Positions 56,250 through 64,000 of a stretch of DNA of 64,000 nt are shown here, in pieces. The position numbers and the translations under genes are program-made. The first letter of the stretch is position 1; the number at the start of each line of letters is the position of its first letter. The notes beneath the pieces were generated by a model. The model ran no database searches, was not told the origin of the DNA, and was given only the letters and a program-made list of their open reading frames with translations. This stretch comes from Lysobacteraceae bacterium P (GTDB lineage Bacteria > Pseudomonadota > Gammaproteobacteria > Xanthomonadales > Xanthomonadaceae), in the NCBI GenBank assembly GCA_005503055.1, contig SCOX01000001.1, positions 1 through 64,000 on the forward strand, read 5' to 3'.

Positions 56250-58756
56250 GGTGGTGTCTCCATCGCGCACACGAACGGGCCGAGCGTCGTCATGGCGTCC
56301 TCCTCGCGGTAGGGAATTTCGACCGCGCAGGTCGCGTTGCCGAGCGTTGCGGTGATGCGGTTGAGCGCCTGCAGCGTAGGCAGGAACACCTCGCCGTCGT
56401 AGCCCACCACCATCGGTTCGGCGATACCGTCCACGGTCACGATCGTGCCCACCGGCAACGGCTGGCCGGCCGCATCGACCAGCACCACGGTCGCGCCGGT
56501 GTAGCGGCCGACGGGGAAGGCGGCGAGCACGCCGGACAACGCGCGCGGTGCGATTTCCATGCGGTCGGCTGCCACGCTGACCTCGGCGGGCAGGTCGATG
56601 GTGTCGATGGCCAACCGGTTGCCCTGGTACGAGAGCAGATCGGGGATCAGCACATGGCCCTTGCGGTTGGTGACGCCGACCAGGCGGTTCTCGCGCAGCA
56701 CCGGCACGCCCGCGAGCCCACCGGTGGAGGCCACCGCGAACGCGTCGTAGACGGTGCGCGAGGCCATCAGGTCGCCGTCCAGCCAGACCAGTGCGCCGGT
56801 GGCAAACAGCGAGGCGGTGTCGAAGGCGGCATCGGCGTGGTCGGCGTGTTCGACCTGCGCGGAGACTTCGCCATAGCGGCCGCGGTAATCCAGCCGCGCC
56901 GAGCCGTGCAGGTAGTCGCGGTTGCCGGCGTCGACGAGCACGTTCCAGCCGAAGCCGCCGGCGTCGTAGTCCACGCTGCGGTTGGCCGACACCGACACGG
57001 TGCGCGCATCGCCGTAGCGACTGGCACTGGCCGACACGCTGGTGCGTTCGCCCAGGCTCACCGTCGCGCCGACGAACACGCCGGTGGAATCTTCCAGGTC
57101 CATGTCCTTGAACACGTTGGCGAAGAGATTGACGCGCGTTCCGAACGCGCCGCTGTAGCCGAGCGAGACGATGCGCGAACCGCCCAGGCTTGACGCGTCC
57201 TGGCGCGCGTAGGCGAGCGACAGGTTCTGGCTGTGTCCGATCGCCACGCTGAGCGAGGCGTGGAGTTGACGTTGCGGTATCTCAACGCCCTCCAGGCTGC
57301 CGATGTCGCGATAGTCGCCGTGCACGCGGATGCCCTGCACCTGCAGGCTGAAGCGCGGCGACTGGTACCGGTAGCCGGCGCTGATCTGGGTGCCGCTGCC
57401 GTCGTCGTCGCTGCGGCTGTCGCCAGGTTCGTCGTCGTCACCGTCGCTGACCGATACGGCCGCGTCGAGTACGCCGAAGTGGCCGACTTCCAGCAGGCCG
57501 CCGATGCCGGCGTTGCGCAGGCCGCGCGCGAGTTCGGCGTGCGCTTCGAGAGTGAACGAATCGCTCACGCCATGGCGCAGCGAGACATTGGCCGCGGGCG
57601 AATCGGCGTAGTCGAACGACCGGCTGCCGTAGCCTCGGCGCGGATAGCCGAGTTGGAACGCGTAATCCGACAGGCCGACGCCGAGCAGGCGCGTGTCCAG
57701 GTACAGCGGCTGGTTGACCGTCACCTGCCGCCCGAGAGCGTCCTGGTACACCACCGACGCGCGACCGGCACCCGTGAGCGCGGGCGGCGTGGCGATCACG
57801 AACGGCCCGCCGCTGGCCTGTCCCGAGAACTGGCGCAGGCCGTTGACGTAGAGATCCACGGTGGTCGGCACCACCGCGCTGCCGCCCAGCAACGGCACCG
57901 GGAAGGTCACCAGGTCCGGACGCACGGCGAAGTTCCGAGACAGGCTGAAGCCGCCCAGCCGCACCGCGCGCGACCACGACAGCGAGGACGACACGAAGTC
58001 GCCCACCATCCAGGTGCGCAGCGAGTCCACTTCGGAATAGATCCAGTAGCTGTCCTGACGTGTGTACTCGTATTCGCCGGCATCGGCCGTGGCGTAGCCG
58101 GAATTGACGAACACGCCGATGGGCGAAAACAGGCGCAGCTCGCTGCCGACGCTGAGGGTGCGGTTGCGTTTGTCGAAGTGGTCTTCCACTTCCTGCGCGC
58201 CCAGCACCGGCAGGGAGCCGTAGCGTCCCGTGCCCAGCAGGGGCGCATGCAGGCGTCGCGCGTTCTGCCGTTGCGCGAAGCTCACGCGTGTGTCCTGCAG
58301 GTGCGCGGCGTAGTTCCACACCAGGCCGGTGGCGGAAGTCGGCGCTGGCGGCGCCGGCGTTTCGTAGCCGATGCGCTCGGGCACGAGTTGATCGTCGGGC
58401 AGGGTGAGCTCGATGCGTTGCTCGTTTTCGAGGTAGCGGTGCTGCAAGCCGGGGATGTCGTCCAATGCGACATGTCGGTCCGCGTCCAGCGCGAGGTTGT
58501 CCACGCGGATGCCGATCTGGCTCAACTCGTCCGCCGCGATCCACAGGCGCGCGTCATCGCGACGGTCCATGCGCACGATCAGGCCGGTGTCGCGACCGTT
58601 GACGAAGGCTTCCACGTAGTACGCCAGCGTCTGGGTGTCCTGTGCGCGCGCGTTCGGTATCGCGATGGATGCGGCCGCCGCGCACAGCAAGCCCGCGCCC
58701 CGCGTGCCGCACGTTGCGGCGCAGGCAACGAGGAAGCCCCGGAGCGTCGCGTGCAT
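56246..58756 (-). CDS. archaic chaperone-usher pilus outer membrane usher (CsuD-like)
   Basis: 836 residues. The signal peptide ends near residue 38 (ARAQD). An N-terminal periplasmic domain is followed by the 24-strand barrel with plug and C-terminal domains. Typical usher segments include LYVNGLRQFSGQASGGPFVI and YQDALGRQVTVNQPLYLD, and the terminal region ends CAVEIPYREEDAMTTLGPFVC with two cysteines. It secretes and assembles the pilus subunits. Downstream genes overlap by 4 nt. Confidence 0.92.
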   Translation of the reverse strand: MHATLRGFLVACAATCGTRGAGLLCAAAASIAIPNARAQDTQTLAYYVEAFVNGRDTGLIVRMDRRDDARLWIAADELSQIGIRVDNLALDADRHVALDDIPGLQHRYLENEQRIELTLPDDQLVPERIGYETPAPPAPTSATGLVWNYAAHLQDTRVSFAQRQNARRLHAPLLGTGRYGSLPVLGAQEVEDHFDKRNRTLSVGSELRLFSPIGVFVNSGYATADAGEYEYTRQDSYWIYSEVDSLRTWMVGDFVSSSLSWSRAVRLGGFSLSRNFAVRPDLVTFPVPLLGGSAVVPTTVDLYVNGLRQFSGQASGGPFVIATPPALTGAGRASVVYQDALGRQVTVNQPLYLDTRLLGVGLSDYAFQLGYPRRGYGSRSFDYADSPAANVSLRHGVSDSFTLEAHAELARGLRNAGIGGLLEVGHFGVLDAAVSVSDGDDDEPGDSRSDDDGSGTQISAGYRYQSPRFSLQVQGIRVHGDYRDIGSLEGVEIPQRQLHASLSVAIGHSQNLSLAYARQDASSLGGSRIVSLGYSGAFGTRVNLFANVFKDMDLEDSTGVFVGATVSLGERTSVSASASRYGDARTVSVSANRSVDYDAGGFGWNVLVDAGNRDYLHGSARLDYRGRYGEVSAQVEHADHADAAFDTASLFATGALVWLDGDLMASRTVYDAFAVASTGGLAGVPVLRENRLVGVTNRKGHVLIPDLLSYQGNRLAIDTIDLPAEVSVAADRMEIAPRALSGVLAAFPVGRYTGATVVLVDAAGQPLPVGTIVTVDGIAEPMVVGYDGEVFLPTLQALNRITATLGNATCAVEIPYREEDAMTTLGPFVCAMETPP

Positions 58757-58862
58757 TCACGCCTCTCCCTGCCGCGCCGGCCGGCCACGCAGGTGGCGCA
58801 ACGTCAGCGCAGGGCAGGGCCGCCGGCAACGGCTGCCGCGCCGCGATGGCGTACCCGGCGTG

Positions 58863-59573
58863 TCACAGGTCCACCTTGAACGGCTGGCCGTTGAAGCTGG
58901 TGTCCACGCGCACCGGGCGTCCCTTCGCGGCGGCGTTGGCCGGCACGTCGAGCGTCCACTGCATGGTCTGGCCCGGCAGCACGTAGCCGAGCAGTCCGTT
59001 CACCACCGGCGTGGTTCCGCCGCCGTCGTGTTCGAGGATCACGTTGGACGCCTGCGCATGCGACTCGCCAGGGTTCTTCGCCTGCAGGGTGAGCTGGTTG
59101 CCGCGCAATTGCGCGGTCACGGTCACGCTGGCCGGGGGCATCGACGCCTTGGGCATCACGAACACCGGCACCGAGTAGCGCATCTGCACGGCGACGCCGA
59201 TCGCCGGTGCGCTGGCCGGGTCGGGAATCTCGTCGACGACCACGCGGTAGGCCTCTTCGCGCGTGGCGGGGGACTTGTCCACGCGCACGACGCGGATGGC
59301 CTGGGTCTGCTTGGGCGCGAGGGTGGCCATCGGCGGGCTCGCCACGACCTTCTGCGTGGGCACGAGCGCGTCCTTGCCCTGGGTCTGTTGCCACTCGAAC
59401 ACGCGCACCTGGGTGCGGATCGGGGCATCGCCTTCGTTGGTGACGGTGAGCACGGCCGCGGCCTTGCCCGGTCCCAGCGTGAGGGTGGTGGGCATGACGT
59501 GGATGGAAGCGGCCACGGCCACCGCGCATACCGCCGCGCTCAACAACGCAATCGCTGTCGCATGCATCTTCAT
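58863..59573 (-). CDS. periplasmic pilus chaperone (CsuC-like)
   Basis: 236 residues with a signal peptide ending VAVAAS (about residue 22). The immunoglobulin-like chaperone fold shows TLGPGKAAAVLTVTNEGD and the conserved QTQAIRVVRVDK stretch, plus the C-terminal KGRPVRVDTSFNG region. It stabilises SCPU subunits and hands them to the usher encoded next. It lies between three small subunits upstream and the usher downstream, the Csu order. Confidence 0.92.
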   Translation of the reverse strand: MKMHATAIALLSAAVCAVAVAASIHVMPTTLTLGPGKAAAVLTVTNEGDAPIRTQVRVFEWQQTQGKDALVPTQKVVASPPMATLAPKQTQAIRVVRVDKSPATREEAYRVVVDEIPDPASAPAIGVAVQMRYSVPVFVMPKASMPPASVTVTAQLRGNQLTLQAKNPGESHAQASNVILEHDGGGTTPVVNGLLGYVLPGQTMQWTLDVPANAAAKGRPVRVDTSFNGQPFKVDL

Positions 59574-59616
59574 GGTGCTCTCCCTGTCGACGGCAACCCG
59601 CGAAGGCCGGCGAACA

Positions 59617-60102
59617 TCAGTACGTGACGGTCGCGGTCACCGTGGTGGTGTAGGAACCGGGCGAACGCGTGGGCTGCATCGCCGCGATGCGTCCGTAGAG
59701 GGTGAAGCTCTGGTTGCTGCCGGTGCCGGTCTGCCCGGCCGTGTCGGTGCCGGGTGTGTTGCCCCACACCTGCGTGTAGCCGGCACCGCGATACAGCGAA
59801 AACCACATGTTCCCGCCGGGGCCGTTGAGCAGGCGCGTGGCGACGGTCGAGCCCGCAACCGATCCGGCATCCAGCCCGACGCTGTAGACCGTGCCGGACG
59901 TGCAGGCCACCACCAGCGTGCTGGTGCCGGTGTAGGCGACGTTCTGCACGCCGATGGTGCCGAAGTCGAGTTTGGGCGCGCTGACGATGGAGCAGTCGCT
60001 GACCACGGCCGCCTGAACGTTGAAGGTCGCCGAGCGCGTGGCTGCATGCGCGGCTGCGGTCGCCAGTGCCGCAGCGATCACGAGTGGTGGTGCGAAGTTC
60101 AT
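59617..60102 (-). CDS. SCPU-domain pilus subunit (Csu-type)
   Basis: 161 residues. A signal peptide (about 1-21, AHAAT) is followed by one SCPU domain: VSDCSIVSAPKLDFGTIG near the start and a GSYTTTVTATVTY end. Paired cysteines at about 37 and 68 form the usual disulfide. Probably a pilin polymerised by the chaperone-usher machinery. Very similar in architecture to the next gene upstream (60123-60626), suggesting a duplication. Confidence 0.9.
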   Translation of the reverse strand: MNFAPPLVIAAALATAAAHAATRSATFNVQAAVVSDCSIVSAPKLDFGTIGVQNVAYTGTSTLVVACTSGTVYSVGLDAGSVAGSTVATRLLNGPGGNMWFSLYRGAGYTQVWGNTPGTDTAGQTGTGSNQSFTLYGRIAAMQPTRSPGSYTTTVTATVTY

Positions 60103-60122
60103 GCCGAACGCCTCGGCCACAC

Positions 60123-60626
60123 TCAGTAGGTGATCGTGGCGGTCACGGTGCTCGCGTAACTGCCCACCGCCGGCGCCGGCTGTGGTGGCACACGCGCGTA
60201 GATCGTGAAGCTGTTGTTGCCGCCGGTGCCGGTGCCGCCGTTGGTGTCGGTGCCCGGCGTGTTGCCCCAGTTCTGGGTATAGCCACTGTCGCGGAACAAC
60301 TGGTACTTGAGCGAGTTGCCGCCACTGGCCATGCGCCGGTCGGCGATGGTGGAACCGGCGCCGGTGCCGGCGTCGAGCGAGACGGTGTACGTGGTGCCCG
60401 GTGTGCACGCGACGGTGAGCGTGCTGGTGACGTCCTTGTTGGCGGTCATCACGCCGACCGTGCCGAAGTCGATGTTGGGCGCGCTGATGATGGTGCAGTC
60501 GCTGACCATCGTCGCCAGCACCTGGAAGGTGGAGGACTTGGTCGCGGACGGTGCGTCGAAGGAGGCGGCCGCGCCAAGCGCGATCGTGCAGGCGAGCGGA
60601 AGCTTGAAGATGAGTGGCAGGGACAT
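60123..60626 (-). CDS. SCPU-domain pilus subunit (Csu-type)
   Basis: 167 residues. A signal sequence (1-24) and one SCPU domain, starting VSDCTIISAPNIDFGTVG and ending VGSYASTVTATITY. It shares the DCxIxSAPxxDFGT and GNTPGTDT segments with the subunit at 59617-60102. Likely a major or minor pilin. It sits 20 nt upstream of that gene in the same operon. Confidence 0.9.
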   Translation of the reverse strand: MSLPLIFKLPLACTIALGAAASFDAPSATKSSTFQVLATMVSDCTIISAPNIDFGTVGVMTANKDVTSTLTVACTPGTTYTVSLDAGTGAGSTIADRRMASGGNSLKYQLFRDSGYTQNWGNTPGTDTNGGTGTGGNNSFTIYARVPPQPAPAVGSYASTVTATITY

Positions 60627-60651
60627 GGCGATCTCCTGACGGATGAGCGCG

Positions 60652-60939
60652 TCAAAGGACGACGGTGGCGATGACGCGCGTGGTGTCGGCGGTACCCTTC
60701 TGGACGATTCGTTCGACGATGACCTTCGGTGCGATCCATTGCGTGCAGGCCACGCGCACGACATCGTCGGGCTGCGCAGTCGCGTTGGTCGTCGGGGATG
60801 CCGTGGCGTTGGCGAACGTGCAGGCGCCGGGTACGGTCGCGGTGACCTGGAAGGTGGAAACGCGTGTCGCTGCGTGGGCCGCAGCGCAGATCAGCAGGGC
60901 GAAGCCCGCCGTGATGCATCCCAGCCGCCGCAGACCCAT
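60652..60939 (-). CDS. very short SCPU-like pilus subunit at the head of the operon
   Basis: 95 residues. A signal peptide (about 1-22, AAAHAAT) precedes only half of a typical SCPU domain: STFQVTATVPGACTFANATA, then QPDDVVRVACTQWIAPKV, ending TRVIATVVL. It keeps the two cysteines and the final beta strand but lacks about 50 to 60 residues of the middle seen in its neighbours. It starts the operon (25 nt before the next gene). Whether it is a functional small subunit or a decayed copy is open. ATG 60939 follows an alternative GTG at 60945. Confidence 0.75.
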   Translation of the reverse strand: MGLRRLGCITAGFALLICAAAHAATRVSTFQVTATVPGACTFANATASPTTNATAQPDDVVRVACTQWIAPKVIVERIVQKGTADTTRVIATVVL

Positions 60940-61392
60940 GGACACGCGAAGCGCTCCGGTACCGACGTGGTGCGGATGGCAGCCGGAAGGCCTGGGACCG
61001 GCAGGCATCGACTGTCGGATGCCCGCGCGCACATGCTTTGTTCTGCTTCGTGTATTGGAAGTGAAAACAGCGTTCCGCTCATCGGAAAGGCGCCGTGATT
61101 TGGCTGGCCGCCAGGTGCCGATTGGTGCGCTCGACGCTGTGGCATCGTCGATCGCGGCGTCGACCCGTGGCGCGATTCGAGTCACACGAGGCACGAATCG
61201 AAACGCAAACGCCCATGATGAAAACGGATTGCGCCGAAGCGAGCGTCGTTCGGTCCTCAAGGTTTCGATCACGCACTGCATGGAACGCGATGGTCCGTGT
61301 GGCGATGGACGTTCGGTGCGTGAAACACGAACGACCAAAACGAAACGGGGCGCCGAAGCGCCCCGTCGTTCAATCGTTACCCGCGGTTGCGA
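60940..61392. other. gene-free region upstream of the pilus operon
   Basis: 453 nt. It must contain the promoter of the pilus operon (minus strand). An A/T-richer segment around 61036-61080 is the most promoter-like part, but no confident -35/-10 pair is seen. The right end holds the rluB terminator. A frame of about 130 codons running into the short pilin gene from here has no ribosome binding site or family resemblance. Confidence 0.6.
61345..61366 (-). terminator. Rho-independent terminator of rluB
   Basis: On the minus strand ACGGGGCGC-TTCG-GCGCCCCGT followed by TTCGTTTTGG: a 9-bp stem, tetraloop and U-rich tail, 26 nt after the rluB stop. Confidence 0.85.
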
Positions 61393-63141
61393 TCACGCAC
61401 CGCGCGGACCGCGGCCGCCGCCGGGGCGACCGCCACCGCGCGGACCGCCGGGACGCGGACCGCCACCGGCCGGACGCGGAGCGCCGCCACCGGGACGGTT
61501 GCCGCCCGGGCGGTTGCCCCCGGGCCTGCCGCCGGCCGGCTTCGGACCGCCGGGACCGCCCGGGCCACGCGGACCGGCGGGACGCGGCGCGCGCGGCTTG
61601 TCGCCGTACGGGTTGAAGCTGCCGGGATTGGCGTGGTCGGACGGGAAGTTCGGCGCACTGGCCGGATGACCGTACGGGCGCGGGGTGCGCTGGCCCTGAC
61701 CGCCGCCCGGACCGCGCGGTCCCTGGCCCTGGCCGCCGCCCGGTCCGCGGCGCTCGCCGTAGCCGCCACCACCGCCGGTGCGCTCGCCACCAAAACCGCC
61801 TTCGCGGCGCGGACCGCGCTCACCGTAGGCACCGCCGCCGCCGCCCGGACCACGGGCACCGCCGCCGCCGCCACCCGGACCGCGACCACCGCCACCGGGA
61901 CCGCCGCCCGTGCGCGGCTTGTCGCCGTACGGCTTGCGCGGACCACGTGCGTCGGGATTGCGATGGCCGCTCGGGCCGGTCTCGACGCCGTCCGGCACGT
62001 ACCAGGTGCGGAACGCGGCCGGATTGCCTTCCGGCAACGGCTTCGGACCCTTGTCGCGGCGCTGCTTGAACGGCTTGTTGCCTGCGTTCGCCGCGGCTTC
62101 GCCGCTGACCGTCAGGCCGCCGTGCTTGCGCGGACCGCCGCGACCGCGACCGCGGTCTTCGCGCACGTTGTCGAAGCGGCGCAGCTCGCGGCCTTCGTCG
62201 GCGGTGTTGTGTCCGCCCACATACCCGTGCGAGCGGCTCTTGCCGGTGAGGTCGATGGTCGACTTGGCGGCCTTGCGCTGGCCGATCACCGGCTGCAGCG
62301 TCAGTGCCGACGGCGTGCCGTCTTCCAGGCCGAGCGTCTTGCGCAGCGCTTCGACGGCGTCGGAGGTGAGTTCGCGCGACTGGCCGCGCAGCAGCTCGCG
62401 CGGCAGCGCGACCTCGCCGTAGCGGACGCGCTTGAGGCGGCTCACCTGGCAGCCCTGCGATTCCCACAGGCGGCGCACTTCGCGATTGCGGCCTTCCTTC
62501 ACCACGACACGGAACCAGTCGTGCGAGTCGGTGCCGCCGATGCGTTCGATCTCGTCGAACTTGGCCGGGCCGTCTTCCAGGGCGACGCCCCGGGCGAGGC
62601 GGTCGACGATGTTGTCCGGCACGACGTCCTGGCCTTCCGGCGCACGCACGCGGCAGACGTATTCGCGCTCGACCTCGAAGGAGGGGTGCATCAGCGCGTT
62701 GGCCAGCTCACCGTCGGTGCTGAGCAGCAGCAGGCCGGTGGTGTTGATGTCGAGGCGGCCGATGGCGATCCAGCGTGCGCCCTTGAGCGCGGGCAGGGCC
62801 TCGAACACCGTCGGGCGGCCTTCGGGATCTTCGCGCGTGGTCACTTCGCCTTCGGGCTTGTTGTACATCAGCACGCGCGAGGGATCGATCAGCGCGCTGG
62901 CGACGAACTGGCGCCCGTCGATCTCGATGCGGTCGCCGCTCTTGACGCTCACGCCGACCTGCGCGACCTCGCCGTTGACCTTCACCAGGCCGTCGGCGAT
63001 GCGCTGTTCCAGCGCGCGGCGCGAACCCAGTCCGGCCTGTGCGAGCACCTTGTGCAGGCGTTCTTCCAGTTTCGGCGCCTCGGTGGCGGCCGGATCGGCG
63101 ACGCGTTTGAGGGTGAGCTTGCGGCTCTTTTCTTCAGTCAT
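61393..63141 (-). CDS. rluB: 23S rRNA pseudouridine synthase RluB with long Gly/Arg/Pro tail
   Basis: 582 residues, roughly twice the usual length. An S4 RNA-binding domain (about 25-80, KVLAQAGLGSRRALEQRIADGLV) and a pseudouridine synthase domain with the catalytic Asp in GRLDINTTG (near residue 130) fill the first 270 residues. Together they isomerise one uridine of 23S rRNA (U2605 in E. coli). The remaining 300 residues are disordered-looking, with Gly/Arg/Pro repeats resembling eukaryotic RGG boxes, and probably bind RNA. ATG 63141 overlaps the scpB end by 8 nt. Confidence 0.94.
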   Translation of the reverse strand: MTEEKSRKLTLKRVADPAATEAPKLEERLHKVLAQAGLGSRRALEQRIADGLVKVNGEVAQVGVSVKSGDRIEIDGRQFVASALIDPSRVLMYNKPEGEVTTREDPEGRPTVFEALPALKGARWIAIGRLDINTTGLLLLSTDGELANALMHPSFEVEREYVCRVRAPEGQDVVPDNIVDRLARGVALEDGPAKFDEIERIGGTDSHDWFRVVVKEGRNREVRRLWESQGCQVSRLKRVRYGEVALPRELLRGQSRELTSDAVEALRKTLGLEDGTPSALTLQPVIGQRKAAKSTIDLTGKSRSHGYVGGHNTADEGRELRRFDNVREDRGRGRGGPRKHGGLTVSGEAAANAGNKPFKQRRDKGPKPLPEGNPAAFRTWYVPDGVETGPSGHRNPDARGPRKPYGDKPRTGGGPGGGGRGPGGGGGGARGPGGGGGAYGERGPRREGGFGGERTGGGGGYGERRGPGGGQGQGPRGPGGGQGQRTPRPYGHPASAPNFPSDHANPGSFNPYGDKPRAPRPAGPRGPGGPGGPKPAGGRPGGNRPGGNRPGGGAPRPAGGGPRPGGPRGGGRPGGGRGPRGA

Positions 63142-64000
63142 GTTTGTGTTGCTCCGACTCGGCCAGTTCGGCCTCGTCATCGATGGGAACGGTCGTCGTC
63201 TCGACGGCGTTGTCTTGCTCGTGATCGTTCTCGTCCGCCGCGCGCTCGCCCGGCGCGGCTTCGGGGTCGCCCTCTAGGGCGTGTCGGGTGTCGTCGATGT
63301 CGGGGTCGGCGACCTCGTCATCGGTTGAATCGGTTTCGGGTTCGGCGGTGTCGGCTGCGGCTTCGATGCCGGAAGCCGCGCCTGCTGCGTCGGCGCTTTC
63401 GTCGGCCGTCGAATCGGGTTCTTCGTCCGCGCTGGCGTCGTTCGCCGCGTTCGCACGCTCGCCGAGATCGGCATCGGCATCCGCCTCGTCATCTGGCGCT
63501 TGCGCGTCCTCGAGGTTGGACGCATCCGCGCCTTCGCCGGCCAGGCCTGCGGCGATCGGCGCCGTCGCTCCGTCGAACTGCAACTGCGGTTCGAGTTCGC
63601 CGATGTCCTTGAGTTCCGACAGCGGCGGCAGTTCGTCCAGGCGCTTGAGGCCGAAGTAGTCGAGGAAGCCCTTGGTCGTGCCGAACAGCGCCGGCTTGCC
63701 CGGCACGTCGCGGTGGCCGACGACGCGGATCCACTCGCGTTCTTCCAGCGCCTTGATGATGTTGCTGCTGACCGCCACGCCGCGCACCTGTTCGATCTCG
63801 CCGCGCGTGATCGGCTGGCGGTAGGCGATCAGCGCCAGCGTTTCCAGCGTGGCGCGCGTGTAGCGCGTCTGCCGCTCGGTCCACAGGCGCGTGATCCACG
63901 GATGCACGTCGGCCTTGACCTGGAAGCGGAAGCCGGAGGACACCTCGACCAGCTCCACGCCGCGATCGGCGCAGGCGTCGCGCAGCGTTTCCAGCGCCTG
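63134..64000 (-). CDS. scpB: segregation and condensation protein B, 5' end beyond the window
   Basis: 288 residues are visible; the reading frame continues to the last base, so the start lies outside. Winged-helix domains are seen in TRATLETLALIAYRQPITRGEIEQVRG and the LFGTTKGFLDYFGLKRLDELPPL segment, typical of ScpB, the SMC-ScpA partner in chromosome condensation. From about 155 residues before the end the protein becomes strongly acidic (e.g. EDAQAPDDEADADADLGE, then SADEEPDSTADESADAAG). Such a tail is much longer than in model ScpB proteins and looks disordered. Confidence 0.93.
   Translation of the reverse strand, partial: QALETLRDACADRGVELVEVSSGFRFQVKADVHPWITRLWTERQTRYTRATLETLALIAYRQPITRGEIEQVRGVAVSSNIIKALEEREWIRVVGHRDVPGKPALFGTTKGFLDYFGLKRLDELPPLSELKDIGELEPQLQFDGATAPIAAGLAGEGADASNLEDAQAPDDEADADADLGERANAANDASADEEPDSTADESADAAGAASGIEAAADTAEPETDSTDDEVADPDIDDTRHALEGDPEAAPGERAADENDHEQDNAVETTTVPIDDEAELAESEQHKHD

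Noticed and set aside
58861-58867. A further TGTCACA as an ECF41-type promoter
   Set aside because: No CGTC at 16 nt spacing and it lies at the 3' end of the chaperone gene.
60940-61338. N-terminal extension of the short pilin up to 61338
   Set aside because: The extension is Arg/Ser-rich without domain, while a clear signal peptide begins at 60939.

Overview
The window looks like chromosomal DNA from a high-GC gammaproteobacterium of the Xanthomonadaceae, most probably Lysobacter or a close relative. This is an inference from the very high GC, GC-rich codon use, several protein families typical of Xanthomonadales (a MetX-type acyltransferase, a class III PHA synthase, a DUF5671 protein) and the dispersed palindromic repeats found between genes. 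There is no phage, plasmid, IS element or CRISPR array. It reads as core and near-core genome interrupted by small regulatory and accessory modules.

Layout. 1-5.1 kb: a 49-bp tandem repeat in the pnp leader, pnp with its terminator, two small membrane or exported proteins, then an ECF41-type sigma factor and a carboxymuconolactone-decarboxylase-like protein. Each of the last two is preceded by a match to the ECF41 promoter pattern. 5.1-11.2 kb: an OmpR-type two-component system with a third membrane gene, an HExxH protease with a C-terminal helix-hairpin-helix, dinB behind a LexA-like box, and a hibernation factor. 11.2-23.1 kb: a Pat-type lysine acetyltransferase, a GntP permease, a TonB-dependent receptor, and a CrbS/CrbR-like pair (solute-symporter/PAS hybrid kinase plus NarL-type regulator). 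23.1-28.1 kb: polyhydroxybutyrate metabolism (oligomer hydrolase, then phaE-phaC) with pssA between. 28.2-35.7 kb: small envelope and housekeeping proteins and tRNA-Leu(CAA). 35.8-37.6 kb: cysteine dioxygenase-like protein and MetX. 38.3-45.3 kb: the complete cytochrome c maturation set ccmABCDEFGHI, tightly overlapped, with an FNR/Anr-like box in its only large gap. 45.4-54.6 kb: a methionine aminotransferase/omega-amidase pair, an OmpA-like lipoprotein with a repeat-expanded N terminus, an AsmA-like protein, and an NfeD/slipin pair. 55.3-60.9 kb: a Csu-type archaic chaperone-usher pilus operon with one very short subunit. 61.4-64 kb: rluB with a long Gly/Arg/Pro tail and scpB with a long acidic tail, cut by the window edge.

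The most distinctive non-coding signals are the two ECF41-type promoters, a 22-bp-period array at 54.9-55.2 kb with a decayed relative at 18.25-18.44 kb, the 49-bp repeats before pnp, and an in-frame 15-bp repeat in the lipoprotein signal sequence. I did not find an obviously new multi-gene system. The best candidates for something undescribed are the 22-bp array family and the repeat-modified lipoprotein.
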